The position numbers and the translations under genes are program-made. A stretch of 64,000 nt of DNA from JALYXV01 sp963733505 (GTDB lineage: Bacteria > Actinomycetota > Acidimicrobiia > Acidimicrobiales > Palsa-688), in the NCBI GenBank assembly GCA_963733505.1, contig CAVTDW010000028.1, positions 62,001-126,000 on the forward strand. Reading direction: 5' to 3'. The notes under the pieces were generated by a model, which made no database searches, had not been told where the DNA came from, and saw only the letters and a program-made list of their open reading frames with translations. Below are positions 1-7,766 of this stretch, piece after piece (position 1 is the stretch's first letter; each line of letters starts with the position of its first letter).

Positions 1-90
1 GGGTCCGGGTCTGGGTCCCGGTCCGGGTCTGGGTCTGGGTCGTGGCTCGGCGGTTCGACCTCGGGCTCGGGCCCGGGCTCGGCCTCGGCG
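1..90 (+). repeat. Short GGGTCY tandem tract coding a Gly-Ser linker
   Basis: Bases 1 to about 45 are an imperfect run of GGGTCT/GGGTCC hexamers, followed by a looser GGCTCG-rich stretch to about 90. In the fdrA frame this reads as alternating Gly and Ser. It falls where FdrA proteins normally have a short linker before the CoA-ligase-like domain, so it is best read as an expanded flexible linker. It may extend beyond the window start. Confidence 0.7.
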
Positions 91-1419
91 GACACGGCTC
101 GGCGGGCGCGGAGCCTGGCCGAGGCGCAGGACCAGTTGGACGGTGGGGGCAATGTGGCCATCGTGTCCGTCCCTGGCCCGTACGCCGCCATCGAGGCCCA
201 CAAGGCCCTGACGGCGGGGTTGCACGTGCTGCTGTTCAGCGACAACGTCCCTCTCGACGAGGAGATCGAACTCAAGGACCGGGCCCGGGAGTTGGGTCTG
301 CTGGTCATGGGCCCCGGCGCAGGTACCGCCATGCTCGGTGGGACGGGACTCGGATTCGCCAACGTCGTCAAGCCGCTCGGCGAGCGCCGAGCGGGCGGCG
401 CTCCGCCCGGCGAGGGCGGTGGTGCCGCTACCAGGCGTGGCGGTCGGGTGGGCGTGGTGGCGGCCGCGGGCACCGGCGCCCAGGAGGCCATGAGCCTCTT
501 GGACCAGTGGGGTGCCGGCGTGTCCCACGTGATCGGCCTCGGCGGTCGGGACTTGTCCGAAGCAGTGGCGGGTCGCATGGCCATCTCGGCCATCGAAGCC
601 CTGCAGGCTGACGCCGACACCGACGCCATCTTGTTGGTGTCGAAGCCGCCGGCTCCCGATGTCGCCCGGGCAGTCACCTCGGTGGCGGGCGACAAACCAC
701 TGGTCGCGGCGCTCATCGGATTCTCCGGGATTCTGGATGGAGGGCCTGCTGGGAACGTGAGATCTGCTGCGACGCTTGAGCAGGGTGTCGCCGCCGCCCT
801 GCATTCGGTCGGCCTCGAGAGCCCCGATCCGGCCACGGGCTTGGAGGAGCCGGTCACCGCCGCATGCGAGCGATTGTCGACTTCGGGCGAGCGCACGCTG
901 ATCCGTGGCCTGTTCTCGGGCGGCACCCTTTGCTACGAGGCGCTTTCCCTGCTCCCCGAGCTGGTCGGCGCCGTCTACTCCAATACTCCTATCGACAAGC
1001 GGTGGGGCCTGCCCGCGCCGTCCGGGACCCACACGTGCCTCGACCTCGGCGAGGAGGAGTACACCAAGGGGCGCCCCCACCCCATGATCGATCCCGAAGC
1101 TCGCATCGAGTTGATGCGCCAAGCGGGCGACGATCCGAGCGTGGCGGTGATCCTGCTCGACGTCGTGCTGGGTTATGGGTCCCACCCCGATCCGGCCGGT
1201 CTCCTCGCGCCCGTCGCCCAGGAGATCATGGCCGGCGGCTCCGGACCGCAGGTCGTGGCCTACGTACTCGGCACCGAAGGCGATCCCCAAGGGTTGGACG
1301 ATCAGCGCCGCAAGCTGCGCGACGCCGGCTGCATCGTGCCCGCCACTGCGGCTCGCGCCGCCCTGGCCGCGGCGGCGGTGGCGGTCCGCAAACCCGAACT
1401 CGTGCGCTCGCTGCCCTGA
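1..1419 (+). CDS. fdrA: FdrA-like acyl-CoA ligase family protein, 5' end outside the window
   Basis: The reading frame is open from base 1, so the N-terminus lies upstream. The visible part follows the FdrA order: a CoA-binding-like segment with SVPGPYAAIEAHKAL, LFSDNV, then GTGAQE and GLGGRDLS (the succinyl-CoA-ligase-like fold), and a C-terminal half with GRPHPMID and LLDVVLGYG. E. coli FdrA is now known as a subunit (AllF) of oxamate carbamoyltransferase in allantoin breakdown; whether this homologue does the same cannot be told because any ylbE/ylbF-like partners would be upstream. Two low-complexity inserts are unusual: a Gly-Ser tract at the very start and a Gly/Arg-rich tract near 390-440. 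An internal TTG at 136 is not a likely start because homology continues upstream of it. Confidence 0.85.
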   Translation, partial: GSGSGSRSGSGSGSWLGGSTSGSGPGSASADTARRARSLAEAQDQLDGGGNVAIVSVPGPYAAIEAHKALTAGLHVLLFSDNVPLDEEIELKDRARELGLLVMGPGAGTAMLGGTGLGFANVVKPLGERRAGGAPPGEGGGAATRRGGRVGVVAAAGTGAQEAMSLLDQWGAGVSHVIGLGGRDLSEAVAGRMAISAIEALQADADTDAILLVSKPPAPDVARAVTSVAGDKPLVAALIGFSGILDGGPAGNVRSAATLEQGVAAALHSVGLESPDPATGLEEPVTAACERLSTSGERTLIRGLFSGGTLCYEALSLLPELVGAVYSNTPIDKRWGLPAPSGTHTCLDLGEEEYTKGRPHPMIDPEARIELMRQAGDDPSVAVILLDVVLGYGSHPDPAGLLAPVAQEIMAGGSGPQVVAYVLGTEGDPQGLDDQRRKLRDAGCIVPATAARAALAAAAVAVRKPELVRSLP

Positions 1420-1437
1420 TGCCGTCGTGACGCAGCA

Positions 1438-2601
1438 GTGACCCCCCGGGTGGCGCTCGTCACCTACTCGACCAAGCCGCGCGGCGGGGTGGTGCATACC
1501 CTGGCGCTCGCCGAAGCGCTGGTCGGATTGGGCCAGGACGTCACGGTTATCGCGCTTGGTGACCGTGCCAACGACAACGGTTTCTACCGGCCCGTCGCCG
1601 TTCCGCACACGCTCTTTCCTGCCCCCGCGCCCCGGTCCACGCTCGACGAGCGGGTGTTCTCGTCGGTGGACGCGTTGGCCGACGGCCTGGCGTCGGTGTC
1701 GGAGGATTTCGACATCCTGCACACGCAGGACTGCATTTCAGCTCGGGCCGCCATGCGGGTGCGTCAGGCCGGGGCCGACGTCACGGTCGTCCGGACCGTC
1801 CATCATGTGGATGACTTCACGACCCAGGCGCTGATCGATTGCCAACGGCAGGCGATTCTCGAACCGGACCGCCTGCTCGTGGTGAGCGAGCACTGGCGCC
1901 AGCTGCTTCGCTGCGAGTACGGCGTCGACTCCACGGTCGTCCACAACGGGGTCGACCAGTCCCGTTTCGCCCCGATCTCGCCCGAGCGGCGGTCGATGTT
2001 CCGGGAGCGGGCTGGCGTCACCGGCCGTTTCCTGTTCTTGGCGGTGGGCGGCATCGAACCTCGCAAGGGAAGCGTCTATCTCCTGGAGGCGATGGGCTTG
2101 CTGAAGGGGCGGGTCGAGCCGAGTCCGGTCCTGGCCGTGGTCGGGGGTCACTCGTTCCAGGACTACGCCGCCTACCGCGATGCTGCTCTGGCGCGCCTTG
2201 CCGAGTGGGACCTCCGGCTTGGCACCGACGTGGTGATGCTCGGCACGGTCTGTGATGCCGAACTATCGGGCTGGTACCGGGCGGCCGATGCCTTGGCGTT
2301 CCCGTCGCTGAAGGAGGGTTGGGGGCTCGTCGTCCTGGAAGCGATGAGCGCTGACCTGCCCGTTGTCGCCACCGACATGCCCGTCTTCCGGGAATACCTG
2401 ACCCACGGCGAGGACTCGCTGCTGGTGCCCGTGGAGGACGCGGCCAGCCTGGCGTGCGCCATGGAGGAACTCGTGATCGATGGCCAGCTACGAGCCCGGC
2501 TCCGCCAGGGCGGTCGCCAGGTCGTGGATCGATTCACGTGGCCAGCGTCGGCCCGCCAGCATGTGGCGATCTACGACGAGGTCGCGGCCGGCAAAAGCTG
2601 A
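1438..2601 (+). CDS. Family 4-type glycosyltransferase, MSMEG_0565 group
   Basis: A 387-residue GT-B glycosyltransferase. The N-terminus has a glycine-rich loop (PRGGVVHTLALAEAL); the C-terminal domain has a nucleotide-sugar site with VGGIEPRKGS and the family motif FPSLKEGWGLVVLEAM. Overall it matches the MSMEG_0565-type glycosyltransferases, which in mycobacteria and cyanobacteria sit in a conserved nitrilase/radical-SAM/N-acetyltransferase cluster of unknown product. None of those partners is visible here, so the substrate is unknown. The GTG start at 1438 lies 19 bases after the fdrA stop, so the two may be cotranscribed. Confidence 0.85.
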   Translation: MTPRVALVTYSTKPRGGVVHTLALAEALVGLGQDVTVIALGDRANDNGFYRPVAVPHTLFPAPAPRSTLDERVFSSVDALADGLASVSEDFDILHTQDCISARAAMRVRQAGADVTVVRTVHHVDDFTTQALIDCQRQAILEPDRLLVVSEHWRQLLRCEYGVDSTVVHNGVDQSRFAPISPERRSMFRERAGVTGRFLFLAVGGIEPRKGSVYLLEAMGLLKGRVEPSPVLAVVGGHSFQDYAAYRDAALARLAEWDLRLGTDVVMLGTVCDAELSGWYRAADALAFPSLKEGWGLVVLEAMSADLPVVATDMPVFREYLTHGEDSLLVPVEDAASLACAMEELVIDGQLRARLRQGGRQVVDRFTWPASARQHVAIYDEVAAGKS

Positions 2602-2636
2602 ATCCGCCGTGCCTACTCGACAGTAAGATCTTGTGT

Positions 2637-3218
2637 ATGGCTGATCAAGCGACTTTCGCTGAGCTTGCCATGCAACACATGGGCTCGCTGTACACCGCGG
2701 CGCTGCGCATGACGCGCAACCCCTCCGACGCCGAAGACTTGGTCCAGGAGACCTATCTGAAGGCCTACCGGGCGTTCGGCACCTTTCAGGAGGGGACCAA
2801 CCTGAAGGCGTGGCTCTACAAGATCCTGACCAACACCTTCATCAACTCGTACCGCTCCCGCAAGCGCCGTCCCGAGCAGACCGAACTCGATGACGTCGAG
2901 GATCTCTACCTGTATCGCCGGATGGGCGGGCTGGAGGCGGTGGCGGCCGGTCGCAGCGCCGAAGAAGAGGTCTTGGAGCACTTCACCGAGTCCGACGTCA
3001 AGGACGCCGTGGAGTCGCTTCCCGAGCAGTTCCGCATGGCCGTCCTGCTGGCCGATGTCGAAGGATTCTCGTACAAGGAGATCGCCGACATTCTGGACAT
3101 TCCGATCGGAACCGTGATGAGCCGCCTGCACCGTGGAAGAAAGGCGCTCCAGAAGGCGTTGTTCGACTTTGGTATGCAACGGGGCCTTGTAGCGCCGGTG
3201 CCGGAGAGCCAAGGTTGA
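2637..3218 (+). CDS. sigH: ECF RNA polymerase sigma factor, SigH/SigR type
   Basis: A 193-residue group 4 sigma factor. Region 2 is at about residues 15-85 (DAEDLVQETYLKAYRAF, LKAWLYKILTNTFINSYR) and region 4 at about 120-180 (LPEQFRMAVLLADVEGFSYKE, GTVMSRLHRGRK). The sequence and the anti-sigma gene six bases downstream place it in the SigR (Streptomyces) / SigH (mycobacteria) group, which controls the disulfide-stress response. I chose ATG 2637, where region 2 homology begins, over an in-frame start at 2454 inside the upstream gene. A second, unrelated SigH-type gene lies at 31.7 kb, so the name should be used with care. Confidence 0.9.
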   Translation: MADQATFAELAMQHMGSLYTAALRMTRNPSDAEDLVQETYLKAYRAFGTFQEGTNLKAWLYKILTNTFINSYRSRKRRPEQTELDDVEDLYLYRRMGGLEAVAAGRSAEEEVLEHFTESDVKDAVESLPEQFRMAVLLADVEGFSYKEIADILDIPIGTVMSRLHRGRKALQKALFDFGMQRGLVAPVPESQG

Positions 3219-3224
3219 GACCTC

Positions 3225-3587
3225 ATGGATGAGCAGGACGATCATCAGACCGGTTGTGGCGGGGGCAGTCCCTTGTCCGGGAAGTCACTCTTCGGGGAGT
3301 CGGGACTCGGGAAGTCACTCTTCGGGAAGTCGGAGTGCCAGGAGGCGATCCACACCCTGTACCACTTCCTCGATGGTGAGCTGACGATCCAGCGGCGCGA
3401 GGAGATTGCCCTCCACCTGCACGAATGCAGCCCCTGCTTGGACGCGTTCGACTTCGAGGCGGAGCTGAAGCTGGTCATTGCCCGCAAGTGTCGGGACCAG
3501 GTTCCAGACGCGCTTCGGGAGCGGGTGTACCGGGCGTTGAAGGAGGCATCCGGTATGCCACCTGGCAGCGAACACAGGTGGGAATGA
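3225..3587 (+). CDS. rsrA: Zinc-binding anti-sigma factor, RsrA/RshA type
   Basis: A 120-residue protein with the zinc-associated anti-sigma signature: CQEAI followed by HLHECSPC, i.e. His-x3-Cys-x2-Cys, plus an upstream Cys at about residue 38. In characterised members, oxidation forms a disulfide between zinc-site cysteines, zinc is lost and the sigma factor is released. It directly follows its cognate sigma gene, the usual autoregulated arrangement. The odd part is the N-terminus: about 35 residues of Gly/Ser/Lys with a doubled GKSLFG unit from an imperfect 30-bp tandem duplication around 3280-3335. Family members usually lack this extension. The ATG at 3225 is the only start near the sigma stop. 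Confidence 0.88.
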   Translation: MDEQDDHQTGCGGGSPLSGKSLFGESGLGKSLFGKSECQEAIHTLYHFLDGELTIQRREEIALHLHECSPCLDAFDFEAELKLVIARKCRDQVPDALRERVYRALKEASGMPPGSEHRWE

Positions 3588-3616
3588 GCCCGGCGTAAGG
3601 AGCGTTAAGGATCTAC

Positions 3617-3805
3617 ATGAGCGACCGATCTCTCGGGGGACACGCCCTCGTCGGCAACGAACGGCCGTCACGGTCTTTCGCAAAGAACCGTGTATGTCGT
3701 GAGCCGAATTGCACAACCCGCCTATCGATCTACAACAACGGCAAATACTGCTACCAGCACGAACCCATGGCAGTGCCGAGGACACGCGGTCGCAAGATCG
3801 CCTGA
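3617..3805 (+). CDS. Small putative zinc-binding protein
   Basis: A 62-residue basic protein with a compact putative metal site: CREPNC followed about 17 residues later by KYCYQH, giving Cys-x4-Cys...Cys-x2-His. It is preceded by AAGGA-like purine runs near 3597-3612. I do not recognise a named family. Its place just after the anti-sigma gene, with 29 bases between, suggests possible cotranscription with the redox sigma pair, but the sequence does not show a shared function. The tail is rich in Arg and Lys, which would allow nucleic-acid contact. Confidence 0.65.
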   Translation: MSDRSLGGHALVGNERPSRSFAKNRVCREPNCTTRLSIYNNGKYCYQHEPMAVPRTRGRKIA

Positions 3806-3877
3806 CCCTACGGGCGGTTTGACGACCCCGGCCGCTTCCGCCATTTGGCATGTGTGAAGCCGAGTAGGGGTACGTGA

Positions 3878-4030
3878 GTGACTACCATCGTCGACGTGCA
3901 GATCTTCGCTGCAGAGGTGTGGACCTATTGGATCTCCTTCTTCATCATCGCTCTTACCGTGCTGATGTGCCTCGGTCTAGGTGTGGCGTACCTGGTCAAG
4001 GTGGTCAGCCTGAAGTACCCGAAGCAGTAG
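3878..4030 (+). CDS. 50-residue single-pass membrane miniprotein
   Basis: A short frame starts at GTG 3878 and ends at TAG 4028-4030. It encodes 50 residues: a short N-terminus, a hydrophobic helix of about 26 residues (containing YWISFFIIALTVLM and GLGVAYLV), then a short basic tail ending LKYPKQ. A GGGG ribosome-binding tract lies at 3867-3870, and the metalloprotease gene begins four bases after the stop, which supports a real translated unit. It resembles other actinobacterial single-helix miniproteins only in layout; no family is recognised. Its partner could be the neighbouring metalloprotease or a membrane complex; that is speculation. Confidence 0.65.
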   Translation: MTTIVDVQIFAAEVWTYWISFFIIALTVLMCLGLGVAYLVKVVSLKYPKQ

Positions 4031-4034
4031 CCCC

Positions 4035-5147
4035 GTGACGGAGCCGGTTGCATGGGATCTGGCCGAGCGGGTCGCGGTCCGAGTCGCCGGGCATGAGCCC
4101 TTAGAAGATTCGTACCTGTACCGCACCCTCGAACCTGACTTCTGCGAGCTCACGGCCGAAGCCGAGGAGTTGGTCGAGAAAGAAACCGGCCTGACATCGT
4201 CGGCCGGTCCCGCTCGGGCTCGGGTGACCGATCGCGCCGGGTGGGTGCACGCCAACATCGCCTCGTTCCAGCGGCTCCTTCGGCCCGTAACCGACAAGCT
4301 GGCCGCCGCCATGGACCAGCCCACCAACATCGGCCCCGTGCCTATCCCGGTGGCCAAGGTCGGACGTAGCGTCGCCGGCACCCAGGTCGGGTTGTTGCTC
4401 GGCTGGATGAGCACGCGGGTGCTCGGTCAGTACGACCAGTTGCTGATCGAGGACGACAAGCCCGAAGAGCAAGACATCGTCTATTACGTCGGTCCCAACG
4501 TCCTGGCGCTCGAGAAGCGCTTCGCCTTCCCGCCCCGCGAGTTCCGGCTGTGGCTGGCGCTGCACGAAGTCACGCACCGGATGCAGTTCACCGGGATCGA
4601 GTGGATGCGGCCCTACTTCCTGTCGCTCATCGAGTCGACGCTGGCAGGTGTCGAACCCGACCCGCGCCGGTTCATCGAAGCGTTGCGCCGGGCCACCGAA
4701 GCGGTGCGCTCGGGAAAGAACCCCCTTGACGATGGCGGTCTCATCACGCTCCTCGCAGGCCCGGAGCAATACGAAGCCATCCAGCAGATCGGTGGGCTGA
4801 TGAGCCTGCTCGAGGGTCATGGCGACGTCACCATGGACCGGGCGGGCGCCGACCGCATTCCGAGCGCTGAGCGGTTCAGCCGGGTGCTTCGCCAGCGGCG
4901 GGAGCAGAAGGGCCCGATGAAGCTGATCAGCACCCTGGTGGGCCTCGACGCCAAGATGCGGCAGTACGAGCAGGGCGAGCAGTTCATCGAGACGATCGAA
5001 GCCGACATGGGCAAGGAGTTCCTGGCCAACGTGTGGCGGGGCCCTGAGTGGCTGCCCGACCTGGCCGAGATCCGCGAGCCCAGCCGTTGGGTCGACCGGG
5101 TTCAGTCGGGCGACCCACGCCGCCCCACCCCCGCCGCCGCCCGCTAA
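4035..5147 (+). CDS. Zinc-dependent metalloprotease, DUF2342 family
   Basis: A 370-residue protein of the actinobacterial zincin-like family (DUF2342, also labelled coenzyme-F420-associated). The HExxH zinc motif is visible as HEVTH at about residue 176, and EGHGDVTMD near residue 260 probably supplies the third ligand. The gene habitually sits just before tilS-hpt-ftsH in Actinobacteria, as here. Substrate and cellular role are not established. No signal peptide is seen, so it is probably cytoplasmic. The GTG start at 4035 is four bases from the preceding miniprotein stop. The C-terminus ends in a Pro/Ala/Arg-rich tail. Confidence 0.85.
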   Translation: MTEPVAWDLAERVAVRVAGHEPLEDSYLYRTLEPDFCELTAEAEELVEKETGLTSSAGPARARVTDRAGWVHANIASFQRLLRPVTDKLAAAMDQPTNIGPVPIPVAKVGRSVAGTQVGLLLGWMSTRVLGQYDQLLIEDDKPEEQDIVYYVGPNVLALEKRFAFPPREFRLWLALHEVTHRMQFTGIEWMRPYFLSLIESTLAGVEPDPRRFIEALRRATEAVRSGKNPLDDGGLITLLAGPEQYEAIQQIGGLMSLLEGHGDVTMDRAGADRIPSAERFSRVLRQRREQKGPMKLISTLVGLDAKMRQYEQGEQFIETIEADMGKEFLANVWRGPEWLPDLAEIREPSRWVDRVQSGDPRRPTPAAAR

Positions 5148-5186
5148 CGCGCGCCCTTCGGGGCCGGGTCACCCGCCGCCTCCGGA

Positions 5187-5408
5187 GGCTTTGTTTGCAG
5201 TACATGACCCGTGGCGGTCATGTAGTGCTATGAAGCTCGCCCCGACGAGCGCCGCCAGTGGTCGGCACCGCGGCTTGTTAGCAGTACATGCCTTGTGGCG
5301 GTCATGTCGTGCTATGAAGCCCTCCCGGACGCGGGCGCCGCCCAGTGCCGACACCGCCGGCTTGTTAGCAGTACATGACCTGTGGCGGTCATGTAGTGCT
5401 ATGAAGCC
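5187..5408. repeat. Array of three 50-bp imperfect palindromes (family A), 84-87 bp period
   Basis: Most of the 375-base gap between the metalloprotease and tilS is this array. Copies lie at 5187-5237, 5272-5321 and 5359-5408. Each has the arms TACATGACC and GGTCATGTA around a six-base centre (YGTGGC), then GCA/TGC, and outer arms GGCTT/AAGCC separated by four-base bulges. Copy 2 has two arm changes. The 34-38 bases between copies are themselves related (GCGCCGCC, AGTG, CACCGC), so this is a tandem unit rather than repeats with unrelated spacers. A fourth, inverted copy is at 45397-45444. Both periods are multiples of three and both strands stay open, but the palindrome points to a DNA or RNA role. 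Confidence 0.85.
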
Positions 5409-5470
5409 CGCCTCGGCGGGCGCCACCCGCCCACCCCGCCGGTCCCGGGCCGGTGTCCGTGAACTTGCAG

Positions 5471-5502
5471 CAGCGAAGCGGCGCGGCAGCGAAGCGGCGC
5501 GG
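5471..5502. repeat. 16-bp direct duplication before tilS
   Basis: CAGCGAAGCGGCGCGG occurs twice in perfect tandem just upstream of the tilS ribosome-binding region (GAAAGGGGGACG, 5511-5522). It codes nothing obvious. It is one of many small tandem duplications in this window. Confidence 0.75.
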
Positions 5503-5522
5503 CGGGGCTAGAAAGGGGGACG

Positions 5523-6404
5523 GTGGCCGACTCCCTCGCACACGTGCTGCTGGCGCGCTGCGACTTCCCGCCTCCTGGAACGCCGGTGGCGTGCGCCGTT
5601 TCCGGCGGGGCCGACTCGCTGGCCTTGCTGATCCTGGCCGTGGCGGCGGGGCTGCAGGCGACCGCGCTCCACGTCGACCATGGCCTGAGGGTGGGCTCGG
5701 CCGACGAGGCGTTGGTGGTCAAGGACGCGGCCGGCCAGTTGGGCGCGGGGTTCGAGGCCCGAACGGTGACCGTCGAGCCCGGTCCCAACCTGGAGGCCCG
5801 CGCTCGCAGCGAGCGCTACGCCGCCCTACCCGAAGGCGTGTTGACCGGGCATACGGCCGACGACCTGGCCGAGACCATGCTTGTCAACCTCCTGCGCGGC
5901 GCCGGGCTCGATGGGCTCGCCCCGATGCGCCCGACTCGACGGGTGAGCAGGCCCCTGCTCGGGTTGCGGCGCAGCGAGACGCGGGCACTCTGCGCCGACG
6001 TCGGACTCACGCCCATCGACGACCCGAGCAACCACGACACCCGGTTCACCCGAAACCGCGTTCGCCACGAGCTGCTCCCGCTGCTGGAGGACATCGCGAC
6101 CCGGGATCCGGTCCCGATCCTGGTCCGCCAGTCGCAGCTTCTCGGCGCCGAGGCGAATCTGCTGGATCAACTGGCGGCCGCGCTGGATCCGACCGACGCC
6201 CGTGCCATGTCGGCCGCCCCAGAAGTACTCGCCCGGCGAGCGATTCGGTCGTGGCTGCGGACCACCGAGGCCGAGCACCACCCACCGACGGGGGCCGAGG
6301 TCGAGCGGGTCCTCGAAGTTGTCCGCGGGAACGCCGTCGCCTGTGAGCTCAGCGGCCACCGCCGGGTCCAGCGTTCCAAAGGCCATCTGACGCTGCACGG
6401 GTAG
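5523..6404 (+). CDS. tilS: tRNA(Ile)-lysidine synthase
   Basis: A 293-residue N-type ATP pyrophosphatase. The PP-loop SGGADS is at about residues 28-33, followed by HVDHGLR, GHTADDLAETML and NLLRGAG, all typical of TilS. The enzyme converts C34 of the CAU-anticodon tRNA-Ile to lysidine, so that it reads AUA. It is in the short actinobacterial form; the extra C-terminal tRNA-binding domain of E. coli TilS is reduced. The GTG start at 5523 follows a strong purine tract (GGGGGAC). In many actinobacteria hpt and ftsH follow immediately; here three other genes intervene. Confidence 0.92.
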   Translation: MADSLAHVLLARCDFPPPGTPVACAVSGGADSLALLILAVAAGLQATALHVDHGLRVGSADEALVVKDAAGQLGAGFEARTVTVEPGPNLEARARSERYAALPEGVLTGHTADDLAETMLVNLLRGAGLDGLAPMRPTRRVSRPLLGLRRSETRALCADVGLTPIDDPSNHDTRFTRNRVRHELLPLLEDIATRDPVPILVRQSQLLGAEANLLDQLAAALDPTDARAMSAAPEVLARRAIRSWLRTTEAEHHPPTGAEVERVLEVVRGNAVACELSGHRRVQRSKGHLTLHG

Positions 6405-6431
6405 CGTGGATGCTCAGGAAGGACGGCGACG

Positions 6432-7382
6432 ATGGCTGAAGAACGCGGCGAGTACCAACCCAAATACTCTCGGTTCTACCTACGCGGCAGGCCGGGCGAC
6501 ATGGACTCCGAGCTCACCTGGGGCAAGGTCTCCCGCTACGACCGCCGCGCCGACATCGTGGCCACGGATTGGCTGACCGATACCGGCACGGTGCGGATCT
6601 CGTTCCGGGTGGCCGACGAGCAGCCGTTCGACTTCTCCCCTGGCCAGTGGATCGGATTGGAGGAAGAAGTCCCCGGCGCCGGGCTACGGCGAAGCTCGTA
6701 CTGCATGTTCTCGCCTCCCCGCGGGGATGGAACCTTCGAGCTTTTGATCCGGGTTCTTGAGAACGGGCCGCTGTCGAAACACATGACCGCCCTGCCGCCG
6801 GGTTACACGATGCGGTTTCGCGGCCCCCGCGGCAAGTCGATGCTGCCCAAGGCGTCCGACACCGAGCTGGTCCTGCTCGGGACTGGGGTCGGCGTCGCCC
6901 CGTTGTACTCGTTGTGCCGACACCTGTTGTCGGAGGGCGACGAGCGGCGGATCCGTCTCTATTGGGGACTCCGCCTCACCGACGACATCTGCCTGCTGGA
7001 CGAGCTCAACGAGCTGGCCGACGGCCTGGCGAACTTTACCTACGAGATTTCCCTCTCCCAGCCGCCTCCCGACTGGCCCCATCTCAAAGGCCGAGTCACC
7101 GAGTCGGTCCCCCCGCTCCTCGAACGACTGGGGGGAAAGCGCTACTACCTCAGCGGCAACGGTGCCATGGTCGAGGAGATGGAATTGGCGCTGTGCAGCC
7201 TCGGCGTCGATCGGACCCTCATCTTCGAAGAGCGGTTCTTCAACATGAAACCCCGAGTCGACCGCGATGTCATGGACGCCATCATGGGCCGCTTCGTGGC
7301 CGATGACTTGACGAAGGCAGATACCAAGCTCCGCAACCAGGTGTGGCGCTTCGCGGCGCCCGAGCCAGAGGTAGCCGACTAG
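6432..7382 (+). CDS. Ferredoxin-NADP reductase family oxidoreductase (FAD/NAD(P)H)
   Basis: A 316-residue flavoprotein. The FAD domain carries RRSSYCMFSPP, an RxYS-like FAD motif, and the pyridine-nucleotide domain begins with LLGTGVGVAPLYSL. A C-terminal aromatic region (ERFFNMKPRVD) is found in the actinobacterial and bacterial FNR-like clade. There are no fused ferredoxin or haem domains, so it needs a separate partner, probably ferredoxin or flavodoxin. The N-terminal 40 residues precede the FAD barrel and lack a signal peptide. The gene starts 27 bases after tilS and may be cotranscribed. The exact acceptor is unknown. Confidence 0.85.
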   Translation: MAEERGEYQPKYSRFYLRGRPGDMDSELTWGKVSRYDRRADIVATDWLTDTGTVRISFRVADEQPFDFSPGQWIGLEEEVPGAGLRRSSYCMFSPPRGDGTFELLIRVLENGPLSKHMTALPPGYTMRFRGPRGKSMLPKASDTELVLLGTGVGVAPLYSLCRHLLSEGDERRIRLYWGLRLTDDICLLDELNELADGLANFTYEISLSQPPPDWPHLKGRVTESVPPLLERLGGKRYYLSGNGAMVEEMELALCSLGVDRTLIFEERFFNMKPRVDRDVMDAIMGRFVADDLTKADTKLRNQVWRFAAPEPEVAD

Positions 7383-7394
7383 TCGGATCAGCTG

Positions 7395-7766
7395 TCAGTG
7401 CGTGAGGAACGCGACCGCGCTATCAGCTGCGTAGACGCGAGGTTCGGCGACACCGGTATTCACGAGATGGCGAGCGTCGCGAGCATCGAGCGCGAATTCC
7501 GCCGCGTGTTCCTCCCATTTCTCGCGGAAGTTGCCCGCCTCGATGGCCTCCTGGATCTTTATGGCGAGGAGCCTGACCGCGGCATTGGCGAGGATCGGTG
7601 GTCCGTCGCCGCCGCCGGGGAGCTCGCGGTCCCAGCCGGGACCGTCGACGATGCCCAGTGCGATACCCAGGGAATCGTGGTCTTTGAGCACGGTCACCTT
7701 GAACCAGCGAGCGTCGCGATCTACGAACGTGCCCTCGTCTCGATAGATCACCGTGTATCTGCTCAT
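7395..7766 (-). CDS. Conserved hypothetical protein, 123 aa
   Basis: The protein begins MSRYTVIYRDEGTF. I place the start at 7766, preceded on the minus strand by GAGGAG, rather than at the longer in-frame start at 7943, because the extra residues come from a repeat tract. The first part looks like a beta-rich segment (WFKVTVLKDHDSLGIALG), and the second is helical (AVRLLAIKIQEAIEAG). I do not recognise a family. Its start overlaps the stop of the next minus-strand gene by ATGA, so the two are translationally coupled. Confidence 0.7.
   Translation of the reverse strand: MSRYTVIYRDEGTFVDRDARWFKVTVLKDHDSLGIALGIVDGPGWDRELPGGGDGPPILANAAVRLLAIKIQEAIEAGNFREKWEEHAAEFALDARDARHLVNTGVAEPRVYAADSAVAFLTH

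Noticed and set aside
136..1419. TTG 136 as the true start of the FdrA-like protein
   Set aside because: The frame is open to base 1, and residues just before 136 still look like family sequence.
5187..5408. CRISPR-like pattern of 50-bp repeats with 34-38 bp spacers
   Set aside because: The spacers are related to one another, the repeat is a long palindrome, only three units exist and no cas gene is near. A fourth copy stands alone elsewhere.
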